49,276 nt of DNA from an uncultured Oscillospiraceae bacterium. GTDB taxonomy: Bacteria > Bacillota > Clostridia > Oscillospirales > Oscillospiraceae. This document shows, piece after piece, positions 17,097 to 25,682 of this stretch. Location: positions 1-49,276 of the forward strand of contig CALWWP010000041.1 in assembly GCA_944385275.1 (NCBI GenBank), given 5' to 3'. Each line of letters starts with the position of its first letter. Position 1 is the stretch's first letter. Under the pieces are notes generated by a model, which was not told the DNA's origin, searched no databases, and saw only the letters and a list, made by a program, of their open reading frames with translations. The translations under genes and the position numbers were made by a program.

Positions 17097-17849
17097 ATGG
17101 ACAAATTCGTAATCCAAGATCTAAATCTTTATTATAAGGATTTCAAGGCTTTGAAAAACATCAACTTAAATATACCGGCAAATCAAATAACTTCATTTAT
17201 AGGGCCTTCCGGCTGCGGTAAATCCACTTTGCTGAAAACGCTCAACCGAATGAACGACTTGATCGAGGGCTGCCGCATAACCGGTTGTATACAGCTCGAC
17301 GGTGAAGACATATACAGCAGCGACATGGACGTAAACCTTCTGCGCAAGCGTGTTGGCATGGTTTTTCAAAAACCCAATCCATTCCCAATGAGCATTTATG
17401 ACAATATAGCCTTCGGCCCGCGTACACATGGTGTGCGTTCAAAAGTAAAACTCAACGACATCGTAGAGCGTTCTCTTAGAAACGCCGCAATCTGGGACGA
17501 AGTCAAAGACCGTTTAAATCAGAGCGCACTGGGGCTGTCAGGAGGACAACAGCAGAGGCTGTGTATTGCAAGAGCTCTTGCGGTCGAACCCGAAGTACTT
17601 CTCATGGATGAGCCAACCAGCGCTCTCGATCCAATATCGACCTCCAAAATAGAAGAACTTGCCGTAGAGCTGAAAAAAGATTATACTATCGTCATAGTAA
17701 CACATAATATGCAGCAGTCGGCCAGAATCTCAGATAAGACGGCTTTTTTCCTCCTTGGCGAAGTTGTAGAATTCGGCGAAACAGAAGCTCTGTTTTCAAT
17801 TCCAAAAGACAAACGCACAGAAGACTATATCACAGGGAGGTTCGGATAA
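17097..17849 (+). CDS. pstB: Phosphate ABC transporter ATP-binding protein PstB
   Basis: The 250-residue ATPase energises phosphate import. Walker [10 protein letters not shown] is at residues 36-44, the Q-loop/PstB-specific [15 protein letters not shown] near 88-102, signature LSGGQQQRL near 143-151 and Walker [12 protein letters not shown] near 163-173. Length is normal for PstB. SD GTGAGG at the end of pstA precedes ATG 17097. The stop overlaps phoU (TAATG). Confidence 0.97.
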   Translation: MDKFVIQDLNLYYKDFKALKNINLNIPANQITSFIGPSGCGKSTLLKTLNRMNDLIEGCRITGCIQLDGEDIYSSDMDVNLLRKRVGMVFQKPNPFPMSIYDNIAFGPRTHGVRSKVKLNDIVERSLRNAAIWDEVKDRLNQSALGLSGGQQQRLCIARALAVEPEVLLMDEPTSALDPISTSKIEELAVELKKDYTIVIVTHNMQQSARISDKTAFFLLGEVVEFGETEALFSIPKDKRTEDYITGRFG

Positions 17850-18496
17850 TGAGAAATCAGTTCAACAGGCAGTTGGAACAGCTGAACACTGCTCTTATAA
17901 CAATGGGCGCCATGTGCGAAGAAGCAATATCTTCCGCAGCAAAAGCACTTTTGGAAAACGATGTTCAGCTTCAGAAAAAGACTCTCGTCTTGCGCTCGGA
18001 TATAAAGCAGAGTGAGCGGAGCATAGAAGCTTTATGCATGAAGCTTCTTTTACAGCAGCAGCCGGTAGCCGGCGATCTTCGCACCATCTCTTCTGCGCTG
18101 AGGATAATTTCAGACATGGAGCGCATAGGAGATCAAGCCTCCGACATTGCAGAAAGAGCTCCTTTCATAAATCAAGGCGGCGGTACTGGCCGCGTGCGCA
18201 TCGCCGATATGGCCCGTGCCGTGATCAAAATGGTAACAGACAGCATAGATTCTTTTGTACACAAGGATCTTGAACTTGCAGAATCAGTCGTAGCCTACGA
18301 CGATGTAGTAGACGGCATCTTTTCCAGCATAAAAAACGAGTTGATCGCTCTCATGAATTCAGATATCCAAAACAGTGAAGTCTGCATAGATCTCATTATC
18401 ACTGCAAAATATTTTGAGCGTATAGGGGACCATGCTGCTTCTATAGCTGAATGGGTAGAATTTTCTTTAACTGGGAAACACTCAGATATTATTTAA
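17849..18496 (+). CDS. phoU: Phosphate transport system regulator PhoU
   Basis: The 215-residue all-helical protein contains the duplicated PhoU three-helix bundle; the ERIGDQASDIAERA (about 91-104) and ERIGDHAASIAEW (about 191-203) motifs are the two metal-binding repeats. PhoU restrains Pst uptake and relays phosphate status to the PhoR kinase. It starts at ATG 17849, sharing a base with the pstB stop (TAATG), so translation is coupled. Confidence 0.96.
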   Translation: MRNQFNRQLEQLNTALITMGAMCEEAISSAAKALLENDVQLQKKTLVLRSDIKQSERSIEALCMKLLLQQQPVAGDLRTISSALRIISDMERIGDQASDIAERAPFINQGGGTGRVRIADMARAVIKMVTDSIDSFVHKDLELAESVVAYDDVVDGIFSSIKNELIALMNSDIQNSEVCIDLIITAKYFERIGDHAASIAEWVEFSLTGKHSDII

Positions 18497-18510
18497 AAGG
18501 GGACTTACCA

Positions 18511-19170
18511 TTGTTGTCATTTGAGGAAATCAAAAATAACCATGCCATAAGGACATATATCCAAAAAGCAGACGAATCACTGATAGCGCTTGGTTTTACC
18601 GAACACAGCTTTGCCCATGTAACGCAGGTATCCGAAATGGCTGGATATATTCTCTCTGCTCTCGACTATCCCAAACGGGATGTGGAACTTGCACGCATAG
18701 CAGGTTATCTCCACGATATAGGGAATCTTGTAAACCGTGCGGAACATTCTCAAAGCGGAGCTGTAATGGTATTTCGGATCCTCAACGACATGAATGCAGA
18801 ACCCGAGGATATAGCCACCATCGTAACCGCCATAGGAAATCACGATGAGGGCACCGGAGTCCCGGTCAATCCAGTTGCCGCAGCCCTCATTCTCGCTGAC
18901 AAATCAGACGTCCGCCGAAGCCGCGTGCGCAATCCAGATAACCTTCAGTTCGACATTCACGACAGGGTCAATTACTCTGTGAAAAAATCTATATTAAAAA
19001 TAAATGAAGACCGCACAATAATTAAGCTAAAACTAACTGTAGATACTCATTACGGCTCCGTAATGGACTACTTTGAAATATTCCTCCAACGCATGATACT
19101 GTGCCGTAAGGCTGCAGAAATTCTCAATCTGCAGTTTAAGCTCATCATAAATGAACAGCAGCTTATTTAG
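18511..19170 (+). CDS. HD-domain hydrolase inside the pst-pho operon
   Basis: The 219-residue protein has a metal-dependent HD phosphohydrolase fold: His in SFAHVTQV, the HD pair in AGYLHDIGN, His-Asp in GNHDEGTG, and Asp in LILADKSDVRR. HD proteins hydrolyse phosphoesters, often signalling nucleotides, but nothing here fixes the substrate. The C-terminal ~60 residues look like an extra domain. I choose TTG at 18511 because AAGGGGA lies 7 nt upstream and 14 nt after the phoU stop; an in-frame ATG inside phoU (18451) is less likely. It sits between phoU and phoP, so phosphate-starvation expression is expected. Confidence 0.85.
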   Translation: MLSFEEIKNNHAIRTYIQKADESLIALGFTEHSFAHVTQVSEMAGYILSALDYPKRDVELARIAGYLHDIGNLVNRAEHSQSGAVMVFRILNDMNAEPEDIATIVTAIGNHDEGTGVPVNPVAAALILADKSDVRRSRVRNPDNLQFDIHDRVNYSVKKSILKINEDRTIIKLKLTVDTHYGSVMDYFEIFLQRMILCRKAAEILNLQFKLIINEQQLI

Positions 19171-19185
19171 AAGGGAGGTCTATAT

Positions 19186-19860
19186 GTGATTTATTTCATC
19201 GAAGACGACAACAGCATCAGAGAATTTGTCATATATACACTCAACAGTCAAGGCATGGAGACCAAGGGATTTTCCCGTCCATCTCTTTTTTGGCGTGCCA
19301 TGGAACAGCAGCTTCCTCAGCTTGTACTTTTAGATGTCATGCTGCCCGAAGAAGACGGCCTTAGTATTTTAAGCAAACTGCGTTCTTCTGCATCCACCAG
19401 GCAGCTTCCTATCATAATGCTCACTGCAAAGAGCACTGAATTCGATAAGATCCTAGGCCTTGACAGCGGAGCGGACGACTACATTCCAAAACCATTCAGC
19501 ATAATGGAGCTTCTTGCGAGGATACGCGCGCTGTTGCGGCGCACTGAAAAAACTTCCGAAAAGGAATACACGATAGGCGAATTATACGTTTGTCCGGCAA
19601 AACATGTTGTAAAAGTATCTGGTGTCCCGATCTCTTTAACTCTAAAAGAATTTGAACTTCTGTGCCTGCTTATAGAAAACAGGGACGTAGTTTTTACAAG
19701 ACCTCAGCTCTTAGATAAGATATGGGGATACACATTTGACGGAGAAAGCCGCACCGTCGATGTTCACATACGCAACCTGCGTCAAAAACTCGGCAGTTGC
19801 GGCAACTGCATTGAGACAGTCAGGGGTATCGGATACAAGATCGGAGCTGATGCTACTTGA
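19186..19860 (+). CDS. phoP: Phosphate response regulator, OmpR/PhoB family
   Basis: The 224-residue protein has a receiver domain with the acidic pocket EDD near residues 6-8, phosphoacceptor Asp50 in VLLDVMLP and Lys in MLTAKS, and a winged-helix DNA-binding domain (LTLKEFELLCLLIEN, TVDVHIRNLRQKL). The start is GTG 19186 with SD GGGAGG 8 nt upstream. Overlap by 4 bp (TTGA) with the sensor kinase gene and the pst neighbourhood identify it as the PhoP/PhoB regulator of phosphate starvation, the likely reader of the repeats upstream of pstS. Confidence 0.92.
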   Translation: MIYFIEDDNSIREFVIYTLNSQGMETKGFSRPSLFWRAMEQQLPQLVLLDVMLPEEDGLSILSKLRSSASTRQLPIIMLTAKSTEFDKILGLDSGADDYIPKPFSIMELLARIRALLRRTEKTSEKEYTIGELYVCPAKHVVKVSGVPISLTLKEFELLCLLIENRDVVFTRPQLLDKIWGYTFDGESRTVDVHIRNLRQKLGSCGNCIETVRGIGYKIGADAT

Positions 19861-21503
19861 CGGGTAAAATTTTTAAAGCAATCCTCCTTGTTGCCATTGC
19901 CGTATTACTGTCATGCTTTGCATTGATCTTCGGCGTACTGTATGACTTGATGAAAAGTCAGATAACTGATGAGCTCCAAAGCGCAGCCTCATATATTTCA
20001 GAGGGGATATCCAACGAGGGGATGGATTATTTTTCAGACCTTAAAGTCAAGCACCGTATAACTTGGATGGCTTCAGACGGAACCGTGTTGTTTGACAATC
20101 AGACTGATGCGGCATCCATGGAAAATCACACTGACCGCGAAGAAGTGCAGGCTGCTATTCTTGAAGGTTCCGGCGAAAGCACAAGGTATTCGGATACATT
20201 CGGTGAAAAGACTATTTACTACGCGCTCCGCTTAGACGACGGCAGTATCCTCCGCGTTTCCAGAACGCAACACACTGTAACCGTACTTATTCTCGGAATG
20301 CTCACTCCAGTATGCATAATCTTTGTCTCGGCCTGCGTGCTTTCCGGTCTTCTTGCATCTGCTCTTTCCAAGCGAATAGTTCGTCCTATAAACGCAATAG
20401 ATCTTGAGCATCCAGAGCAAAGCCTTGTTTACGATGAGCTTTCCCCTCTGCTTTCAAAAATTTATCACCAGAATCGTATAATAGACAGACAAGTAAAAGA
20501 TCTGCAGCGCAAGCAAGCCGAATTTACAGCTATTACTGAAAATATGTGCGAAGGCTTCTTAGTAATCGACAAATACACTGAGCTGCTGTCCTACAATAGC
20601 AGCGCACTGCGCCTGCTGGGCGCAGAAGTGCCGGACGGACGGCACAGCCTTTTGGAGCTGAACAGGAGCGAAGAATTCCGCAAGGCGATAGAGCTCTCTC
20701 TACAGGGCGAAAGAAATGAACAGCTGATGAATATCGGCGAGCGAACTTATCAGCTCATTGCAAATCCCGTTCAAAGCGGGAGCGTAGTAGTGGGAAGCGT
20801 AATCGTTATCCTAGACGTCACCGAGAGAGAGGCGCGCGAACAGCTGCGCCGGGAATTTACAGCCAATGTATCTCACGAGCTGAAAACACCTCTTACGTCT
20901 ATATCTGGAACTGCCGAAATGATAAAGAACGGTTTTGTCAAGCCGGAAGACATCGCCCATTTTGCAGCCAACATATACGACGAAGCTCAGCGTTTGATAG
21001 CCCTTATCGGAGACATACTTCACCTGTCGCAAATGGATGAAAAATCCGAGCCTTTATGCTCTGAAGACGTCGATCTATACGAGCTGTGCGAGGATGTGCT
21101 GCAGAGACTCAAAAATGAAGCCTCTAAAAAATCCGTTTCCCTCGAGCTGCAAGGCGAACACGCCGTCATCAAGGGCACAAGGCAGATATTAGACGAAGTG
21201 ATATACAATCTCTGCGACAATGCCATCAAATACAATGTTCAAAACGGAAGTGTAACCGTATCTGTAAACAGAAACGGCAAACAAACTGTCCTTAGCGTAA
21301 AAGACACCGGCATCGGTATCGACCCCGCCCATCAGGAAAGAGTGTTTGAAAGATTTTATCGTGTAGACAAAAGTCACTCCAAAGAAATAGGCGGCACTGG
21401 GCTTGGTCTTTCTATCGTAAAACACGGAGTTGCATATCATAACGCATCTATAGCATTGACAAGTGAACTCAACTGTGGTACTACTGTAACTATAACATTT
21501 TAA
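19857..21503 (+). CDS. phoR: Phosphate sensor histidine kinase PhoR
   Basis: The 548-residue sensor kinase has TM1 (about 8-30), an extracytoplasmic region of about 110 residues, TM2 (about 141-165), a linker, a PAS domain (about 222-320), HisKA with FTANVSHELKTPL (phospho-His340) and a HATPase domain with NLCDNAIKYN, DTGIGI and GGTGLGLSIVKH. The start is TTG 19857, overlapping the phoP stop, with GGAG 8 nt upstream. It should phosphorylate PhoP when Pst/PhoU report low phosphate. Confidence 0.92.
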   Translation: MTGKIFKAILLVAIAVLLSCFALIFGVLYDLMKSQITDELQSAASYISEGISNEGMDYFSDLKVKHRITWMASDGTVLFDNQTDAASMENHTDREEVQAAILEGSGESTRYSDTFGEKTIYYALRLDDGSILRVSRTQHTVTVLILGMLTPVCIIFVSACVLSGLLASALSKRIVRPINAIDLEHPEQSLVYDELSPLLSKIYHQNRIIDRQVKDLQRKQAEFTAITENMCEGFLVIDKYTELLSYNSSALRLLGAEVPDGRHSLLELNRSEEFRKAIELSLQGERNEQLMNIGERTYQLIANPVQSGSVVVGSVIVILDVTEREAREQLRREFTANVSHELKTPLTSISGTAEMIKNGFVKPEDIAHFAANIYDEAQRLIALIGDILHLSQMDEKSEPLCSEDVDLYELCEDVLQRLKNEASKKSVSLELQGEHAVIKGTRQILDEVIYNLCDNAIKYNVQNGSVTVSVNRNGKQTVLSVKDTGIGIDPAHQERVFERFYRVDKSHSKEIGGTGLGLSIVKHGVAYHNASIALTSELNCGTTVTITF

Positions 21504-21529
21504 GAACACGCATTGTTCAGGAGGCCACT

Positions 21530-22372
21530 ATGAAGTTAAAAAGACTTGTAACCATTCAAGATCTTTCTTGTTTTGGAAAATGTTCTCTGACCGTTGCCCT
21601 TCCCATAATATCGGCATGCGGCATTGAGACAGCCGTTATTCCCACCGCACTTTTATCCACACATACCGGAGGGTTTCAAAATTATACATTTTTAGATCTC
21701 ATAGACGAACTTCCTAAAATAACAAGGCACTGGGAATCCCTGGGACTTCAGTTCGACGCGATCTACACCGGCTATCTCGGCTCGGAGAGGCATATTGAAT
21801 TTGTCTGCGACTTCATAGACCGTTTTCGCACCAAAAACACTCTGGTATTCGTGGACCCCGCTATGGGCGACAACGGGTCTCTGTATCCGGGCTTTGACCG
21901 CAGCTATGCTCTTAAGATGACTCAACTGTGCAAAAAAGCAGATGTGATAGTTCCGAATTTAACCGAAGCCGTTTTTATGCTTGGCAAAGATCAAGTCCCT
22001 GAGAATTGCAATCCATCATATTTTGAACAGATCGTTTTGCAGCTATCTGAACTAGGTATTCCAAAAGTGCTTCTGACTGGGGCAAGCAACTCCTGCAATT
22101 CCCTCGGCGTGGTATATAAAAACAGCGAGACCGGCGAAGTAGACTCATATTTTAAAGACCGTATACCGCTCCATTTTCACGGTACCGGCGATGTATTTTC
22201 AAGCGCTTGTGTCGCGTCCCTTATCTCTGGATGTTCCTTGAAAGAATCTGCAATAAACGCGGTAGATTTTACCGTAGACTGCATCCAGAGCACGCTTGAC
22301 GACGCAGAGGAGCACTGGTACAGTGTAAAATTTGAGCAGTGCCTGCCCAAGTTGATCCAAAGACTTCAATAG
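21530..22372 (+). CDS. Pyridoxal/pyridoxamine kinase (PdxY/PdxK type)
   Basis: The 280-residue ribokinase-fold protein phosphorylates B6 vitamers to pyridoxal phosphate. Family features are VTIQDLSCFGKCSLTVALPI at the N-terminus, PTALLSTHTGGF near residue 39, VFVDPAMGDNG near 107-117, VPNLTEA near 143 and HGTGDVFSSACVASL near 216-230 with the anion hole. SD AGGAGG precedes ATG 21530. It lies 26 nt after phoR with no terminator between, so it is probably the last gene of the pst-pho transcript; the functional reason is not evident. Confidence 0.88.
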   Translation: MKLKRLVTIQDLSCFGKCSLTVALPIISACGIETAVIPTALLSTHTGGFQNYTFLDLIDELPKITRHWESLGLQFDAIYTGYLGSERHIEFVCDFIDRFRTKNTLVFVDPAMGDNGSLYPGFDRSYALKMTQLCKKADVIVPNLTEAVFMLGKDQVPENCNPSYFEQIVLQLSELGIPKVLLTGASNSCNSLGVVYKNSETGEVDSYFKDRIPLHFHGTGDVFSSACVASLISGCSLKESAINAVDFTVDCIQSTLDDAEEHWYSVKFEQCLPKLIQRLQ

Positions 22373-22378
22373 ATTTTT

Positions 22379-22412
22379 ATTGTCCGGAATTTTTGTTCCG
22401 GACAATTTTTTC
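22379..22412 (+). terminator. Terminator of the pst-pho-pdx transcript
   Basis: ATTGTCCGGAA (22379-22389) pairs with TTCCGGACAAT (22396-22406), followed by TTTTTTC, 6 nt after the kinase stop codon. Confidence 0.93.
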
Positions 22413-22432
22413 TTCTTTATTCGACGCATTTA

Positions 22433-22461
22433 TTGCATATTCTTCATTCAATCGTTATAAT
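22433..22461 (+). promoter_or_regulatory. Promoter of the Na/Pi cotransporter gene
   Basis: TTGCAT (22433-22438) and TATAAT (22456-22461) are exactly 17 nt apart, about 45 nt upstream of the gene. Confidence 0.8.
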
Positions 22462-22504
22462 GAAGTAGTATAGCGTTTTTTAAAGAGATGTAAGGAGCGA
22501 CCGT

Positions 22505-24253
22505 ATGGATATATTTTCTGTTTTTACCCTTATTGGCGGCCTCGCCTTTTTCCTTTATGGAATGTATGTGATGTCTGCAGGTCTTGAAAAAATGGCGGGA
22601 GGAAAGCTGGAATATACACTCCGTAAGATGACTTCAAATCCGGTAAAAAGTCTTTTACTCGGTGCCGGTATCACAATAGCTATTCAGTCTTCTTCTGCTA
22701 TGACCGTTATGCTCGTCGGCTTCGTAAACTCTGGAGTAATGAAACTTGGTCAAACCATTGGCATTATTATGGGTTCGAATATCGGCACTACGCTTACGGC
22801 TTGGATCTTAAGCCTTGCAGGCGTAGAGAGCGACAATTTCTTTATTCGCATGTTCAAGCCGGAAAGTTTCTCCCCAATACTTGCACTTATTGGCATCATA
22901 CTTATAATGGTTTCCAAAAAGCAGAGACATAAAGATATAGGAAACATCATGGTAGGCTTTTCCGTCCTCATGTATGGAATGGAAATGATGTCCGATGCAG
23001 TCAGCCCATTGAGGGATATGCCAGAATTTTCGTCTCTTCTTACAGCATTTCAAAATCCTCTTCTCGGAGTCTTGGTCGGCACCGTTTTTACAGGCATCAT
23101 CCAGAGTTCCGCAGCCTCTGTAGGTATACTTCAAGCCCTTGCACTGACCGGCAGCATTACATACGGCATGGCTATACCAGTCATCATGGGGCAAAACATC
23201 GGTACCTGCGTCACTGCACTGCTCTCCAGTATCGGCGTAAACAGAAATGCAAAACGCGTCGCTGTCATACATATGTCTTTTAACATAATCGGCACTTTAG
23301 TATTCTTGATAGGATTTTTCAGTCTAGATTACATATTTAAGTTTCAATTTACCGACCTTCCCATCAATGCCGTCGGCGTTGCCTTTTGCCACAGCGTTTT
23401 CAACGTATCCACTACCTTCATGCTTCTTCCGTTCTCAAAACAGCTCGAAAAACTTGCTCTTGTCGTTATCAAAGACAAAGCCGAGGCTGAAACCTACACT
23501 CTTATTGACGAGCGCCTCCTGCACTCTCCTTCCTTTGCAATTGCCGAGTGCAACAATATGACTGTAAAAATGGCCGAGCTTGCCCGCGACAACCTGTTCG
23601 AATCCATTTCCATGATGCACAACTTCCAAGACAAGAAAGCGGATGAAATAGTTCAAAACGAAGACAAGCTCGATATGTTTGAAGACAAACTCGGTTCCTA
23701 TCTTGTTAAAATCTCTAGCCGCAGTCTTACAGATAAGGACAGCGGCGATACGGCTAAGCTACTGCGCATAATAGGTGATCTTGAGCGCATTGGCGACCAC
23801 TCCGTCAACATTCTGGATATTGCCCGTGAAATCAACGAGAAAAACATTATTTTCTCCGACGAGGCAACGTCAGAACTTAAAACTCTAACAAATGCTCTGA
23901 CTGAGATCTTGACTAATACCGTAGAAGCATTTAAAAACGAAGATCTTTCGCTTGCGGGAAAGATAGAGCCTCTTGAGCAAGTCATAGACAATACTGTCGA
24001 AACTGTCAAAAAGCGCCATATAGTACGCCTGCAAAACGGCGAATGCACAATAGAGCTTGGTTTTGTCCTCTCAGACATTCTGGCAAATTATGAACGCGTT
24101 TCTGACCACTGTTCGAATATTGCCGTCTGTATGCTTGAAATTGAGCACGGCGGATTTGATACGCACGAATATCTACACGATGTAAAAAAGGAAAATGGTC
24201 CTGAGTTTTCAAAGGCCCTTATGGAGTATTCTGAGAAATACTCCCTTAAATGA
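22505..24253 (+). CDS. Na+/phosphate cotransporter with C-terminal PhoU-like domain
   Basis: The 582-residue protein has two inverted Na/Pi-cotransporter repeats in the membrane half, each with a QSSSA-type motif (AIQSSSAMTVMLVGFVNSG near 58-76 and GIIQSSAASVGILQALAL near 198-215), and a C-terminal PhoU-like helical domain (about 345-560) with ERIGDHSVNILDIA. It belongs to the NptA/YjbB class, moving phosphate with sodium, in or out. SD AAGGAG precedes ATG 22505. It has its own promoter, giving a second phosphate route beside the Pst operon. Confidence 0.93.
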   Translation: MDIFSVFTLIGGLAFFLYGMYVMSAGLEKMAGGKLEYTLRKMTSNPVKSLLLGAGITIAIQSSSAMTVMLVGFVNSGVMKLGQTIGIIMGSNIGTTLTAWILSLAGVESDNFFIRMFKPESFSPILALIGIILIMVSKKQRHKDIGNIMVGFSVLMYGMEMMSDAVSPLRDMPEFSSLLTAFQNPLLGVLVGTVFTGIIQSSAASVGILQALALTGSITYGMAIPVIMGQNIGTCVTALLSSIGVNRNAKRVAVIHMSFNIIGTLVFLIGFFSLDYIFKFQFTDLPINAVGVAFCHSVFNVSTTFMLLPFSKQLEKLALVVIKDKAEAETYTLIDERLLHSPSFAIAECNNMTVKMAELARDNLFESISMMHNFQDKKADEIVQNEDKLDMFEDKLGSYLVKISSRSLTDKDSGDTAKLLRIIGDLERIGDHSVNILDIAREINEKNIIFSDEATSELKTLTNALTEILTNTVEAFKNEDLSLAGKIEPLEQVIDNTVETVKKRHIVRLQNGECTIELGFVLSDILANYERVSDHCSNIAVCMLEIEHGGFDTHEYLHDVKKENGPEFSKALMEYSEKYSLK

Positions 24254-24366
24254 CTGTTTTTAGTCCCCCAACACAAATAAAATGCCTTGATTTTGTAGAT
24301 TTGTTTCAATTTCTTTTTATCCTCTGCCCACCAAATCATTAGAAACAACAAAATTAAAAATTCCTC

Positions 24367-24395
24367 TTTACACTTTTACGGCACGGTGTTACAAT
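24367..24395 (+). promoter_or_regulatory. Promoter of the aromatic amino acid operon
   Basis: TTTACA (24367-24372) and TACAAT (24390-24395) are 17 nt apart. Transcription should start near 24402, about 255 nt upstream of aroF, so the leader peptide and terminator are transcribed. The preceding 24254-24366 stretch holds only an imperfect A/T hairpin after the cotransporter gene. Confidence 0.8.
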
Positions 24396-24435
24396 AAAGG
24401 CGCAAAAATATAGAACGTCAAGGAGATTACTCTAC

Positions 24436-24549
24436 ATGGACGCACGTCTTTTCAGAAGTGCATACTACTTTATTTGCTTTGCTCGTTATTACTTTACGGG
24501 CAAGGCTTATTGTGGTTTCACTGAAAAGAAGACAACTCACGCCGTGTAG
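24436..24549 (+). CDS. Tyr/Phe-rich leader peptide of the aro operon
   Basis: A 37-codon ORF begins with ATG 24436 (AGGAG 10 nt upstream) and ends with TAG. Ten of 37 residues are aromatic: 5 Tyr and 5 Phe, clustered in AYYFICFARYYF and AYCGF (residues 9-28). It lies between the operon promoter and a terminator located before aroF. By analogy with the phe and trp leaders of enteric bacteria, its translation rate should report Tyr- and Phe-tRNA charging. The last Tyr/Phe codons precede a segment (24518-24528) able to pair with the terminator stem. I am confident it is a leader; translation itself is inferred. Confidence 0.8.
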   Translation: MDARLFRSAYYFICFARYYFTGKAYCGFTEKKTTHAV

Positions 24550-24604
24550 AAAAAGAAAACCTTATCAGGTAATTTTTTCGGACTTACGAGGAGCTTTACA
24601 GTGA
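24518..24604 (+). promoter_or_regulatory. Candidate antiterminator pairing of the aro leader
   Basis: TCACTGAAAAG (24518-24528, leader codons 28-31) can pair with CTTTACAGTGA (24594-24604) through 10 base pairs and one A-A mismatch. The second segment is the 5' arm of the terminator, so the two structures exclude each other. A ribosome stalled on the Tyr/Phe codons at 24463-24512 would leave 24518-24528 free; a ribosome reaching the TAG at 24547 would cover it. Confidence 0.6.
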
Positions 24605-24630
24605 TACCACTGTAAAGCTCCTTTTATTTT
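24590..24630 (+). terminator. Attenuator terminator upstream of aroF
   Basis: A perfect 14-bp stem (GGAGCTTTACAGTG 24590-24603 with CACTGTAAAGCTCC 24608-24621) with a 4-nt loop is followed by TTTTATTTT. It stands 27 nt before the aroF start and downstream of its promoter, so it must be conditional for the operon to be expressed. No T-box motif is visible. Confidence 0.9.
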
Positions 24631-24657
24631 GTCCGTTACTATTTGGAGGAAAATAAA

Positions 24658-25665
24658 ATGGTAGTACTTTTAAAACAAAACCCGAATAAAAAGCAATTAG
24701 ATAATCTCATGGACTGGCTCCACAGCCTTGGGCTTTCCGTTCACTGCAGTCAAGGCGAACAGCAAACCATACTCGGCTTGGTCGGCGATACTTCATCCGT
24801 CGACATCGACCTTATTAAGGCGCTCGATATTGTCGAGGATGTAAAACGCATACAGGAGCCTTTTAAAAACGCAAACCGCAAATTCCATCCAGACAACACC
24901 GTAATAGATATAGGCACAGGAAGGATCGGCGGCGGAGACTTTCAGGTCATTGCCGGCCCCTGCTCCGTTGAATCTGAATCTCAAATCTGCGAGATAGCCA
25001 AATCTGTAAAAGCTTCAGGCGCGTCTATGCTGCGTGGCGGTGCATTCAAGCCCCGTACCTCGCCATACGCCTTCCAGGGAATGCGCGCCGAAGGCATACG
25101 CCTTTTGCTGGAAGCCAAAGAGCTCACTGGTCTTCCGATCGTAACTGAAATAATGGATCTTTCTCAGCTCAGTCTCTTTGAGCAGGTAGATATCATCCAG
25201 GTTGGAGCAAGAAACATGCAAAATTTTGAGCTGCTGAAAGAACTTGGCAAAACCAACAAGCCCATTCTTTTAAAGCGCGGACTTGCAAATACTCTCGAAG
25301 AGCTCCTTATGAGCGCAGAATACATCATGGCGGGCGGCAATGAGCGTGTAATACTGTGCGAACGCGGCATCCGCACTTTTGAAACAATGACCAGAAATAC
25401 GCTGGATCTCTCGGCTATCCCAGTCCTTAAAAATCTTACTCACCTCCCCATAATAGTCGACCCAAGCCATGCAACCGGCAAATCCTCTTTAGTCCTTCCC
25501 ATGGCGCTCGCCGCTGCCGCTGCTGGAGCCGACGGTCTTATCATCGAGGTGCACAATGATCCGCAGCATGCTCTGTGCGACGGTCCACAGTCCATTACGC
25601 CTGATGCGTTTGATACTCTGATGGGTGCGGTCAAAAGCATACTGCCCGTCTGTATGAAATACTGA
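24658..25665 (+). CDS. aroF: 3-deoxy-7-phosphoheptulonate (DAHP) synthase, type I-beta
   Basis: The 335-residue enzyme condenses PEP and erythrose-4-P, the first shikimate step. The N-terminal ~75 residues form a ferredoxin-like regulatory domain as in the Thermotoga enzyme, known there to bind Tyr/Phe for feedback inhibition. The catalytic barrel follows: AGPCSVES near residue 99, [16 protein letters not shown] near 126-141, and [10 protein letters not shown] near 265-274. The start is ATG 24658 (SD GGAGG at 24644-24648 region), 5 codons inside a longer reading frame. It is the first structural gene after the attenuator. Confidence 0.95.
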   Translation: MVVLLKQNPNKKQLDNLMDWLHSLGLSVHCSQGEQQTILGLVGDTSSVDIDLIKALDIVEDVKRIQEPFKNANRKFHPDNTVIDIGTGRIGGGDFQVIAGPCSVESESQICEIAKSVKASGASMLRGGAFKPRTSPYAFQGMRAEGIRLLLEAKELTGLPIVTEIMDLSQLSLFEQVDIIQVGARNMQNFELLKELGKTNKPILLKRGLANTLEELLMSAEYIMAGGNERVILCERGIRTFETMTRNTLDLSAIPVLKNLTHLPIIVDPSHATGKSSLVLPMALAAAAAGADGLIIEVHNDPQHALCDGPQSITPDAFDTLMGAVKSILPVCMKY

Positions 25666-25682
25666 GAAAGGACTGTTGAGTC

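Noticed and set aside
24550..24630. T-box leader before aroF
   Set aside because: No specifier stem, no AGTA loop and no conserved TGGNACCGCG-like antiterminator motif; the leader ORF with Tyr/Phe codons explains the region better.
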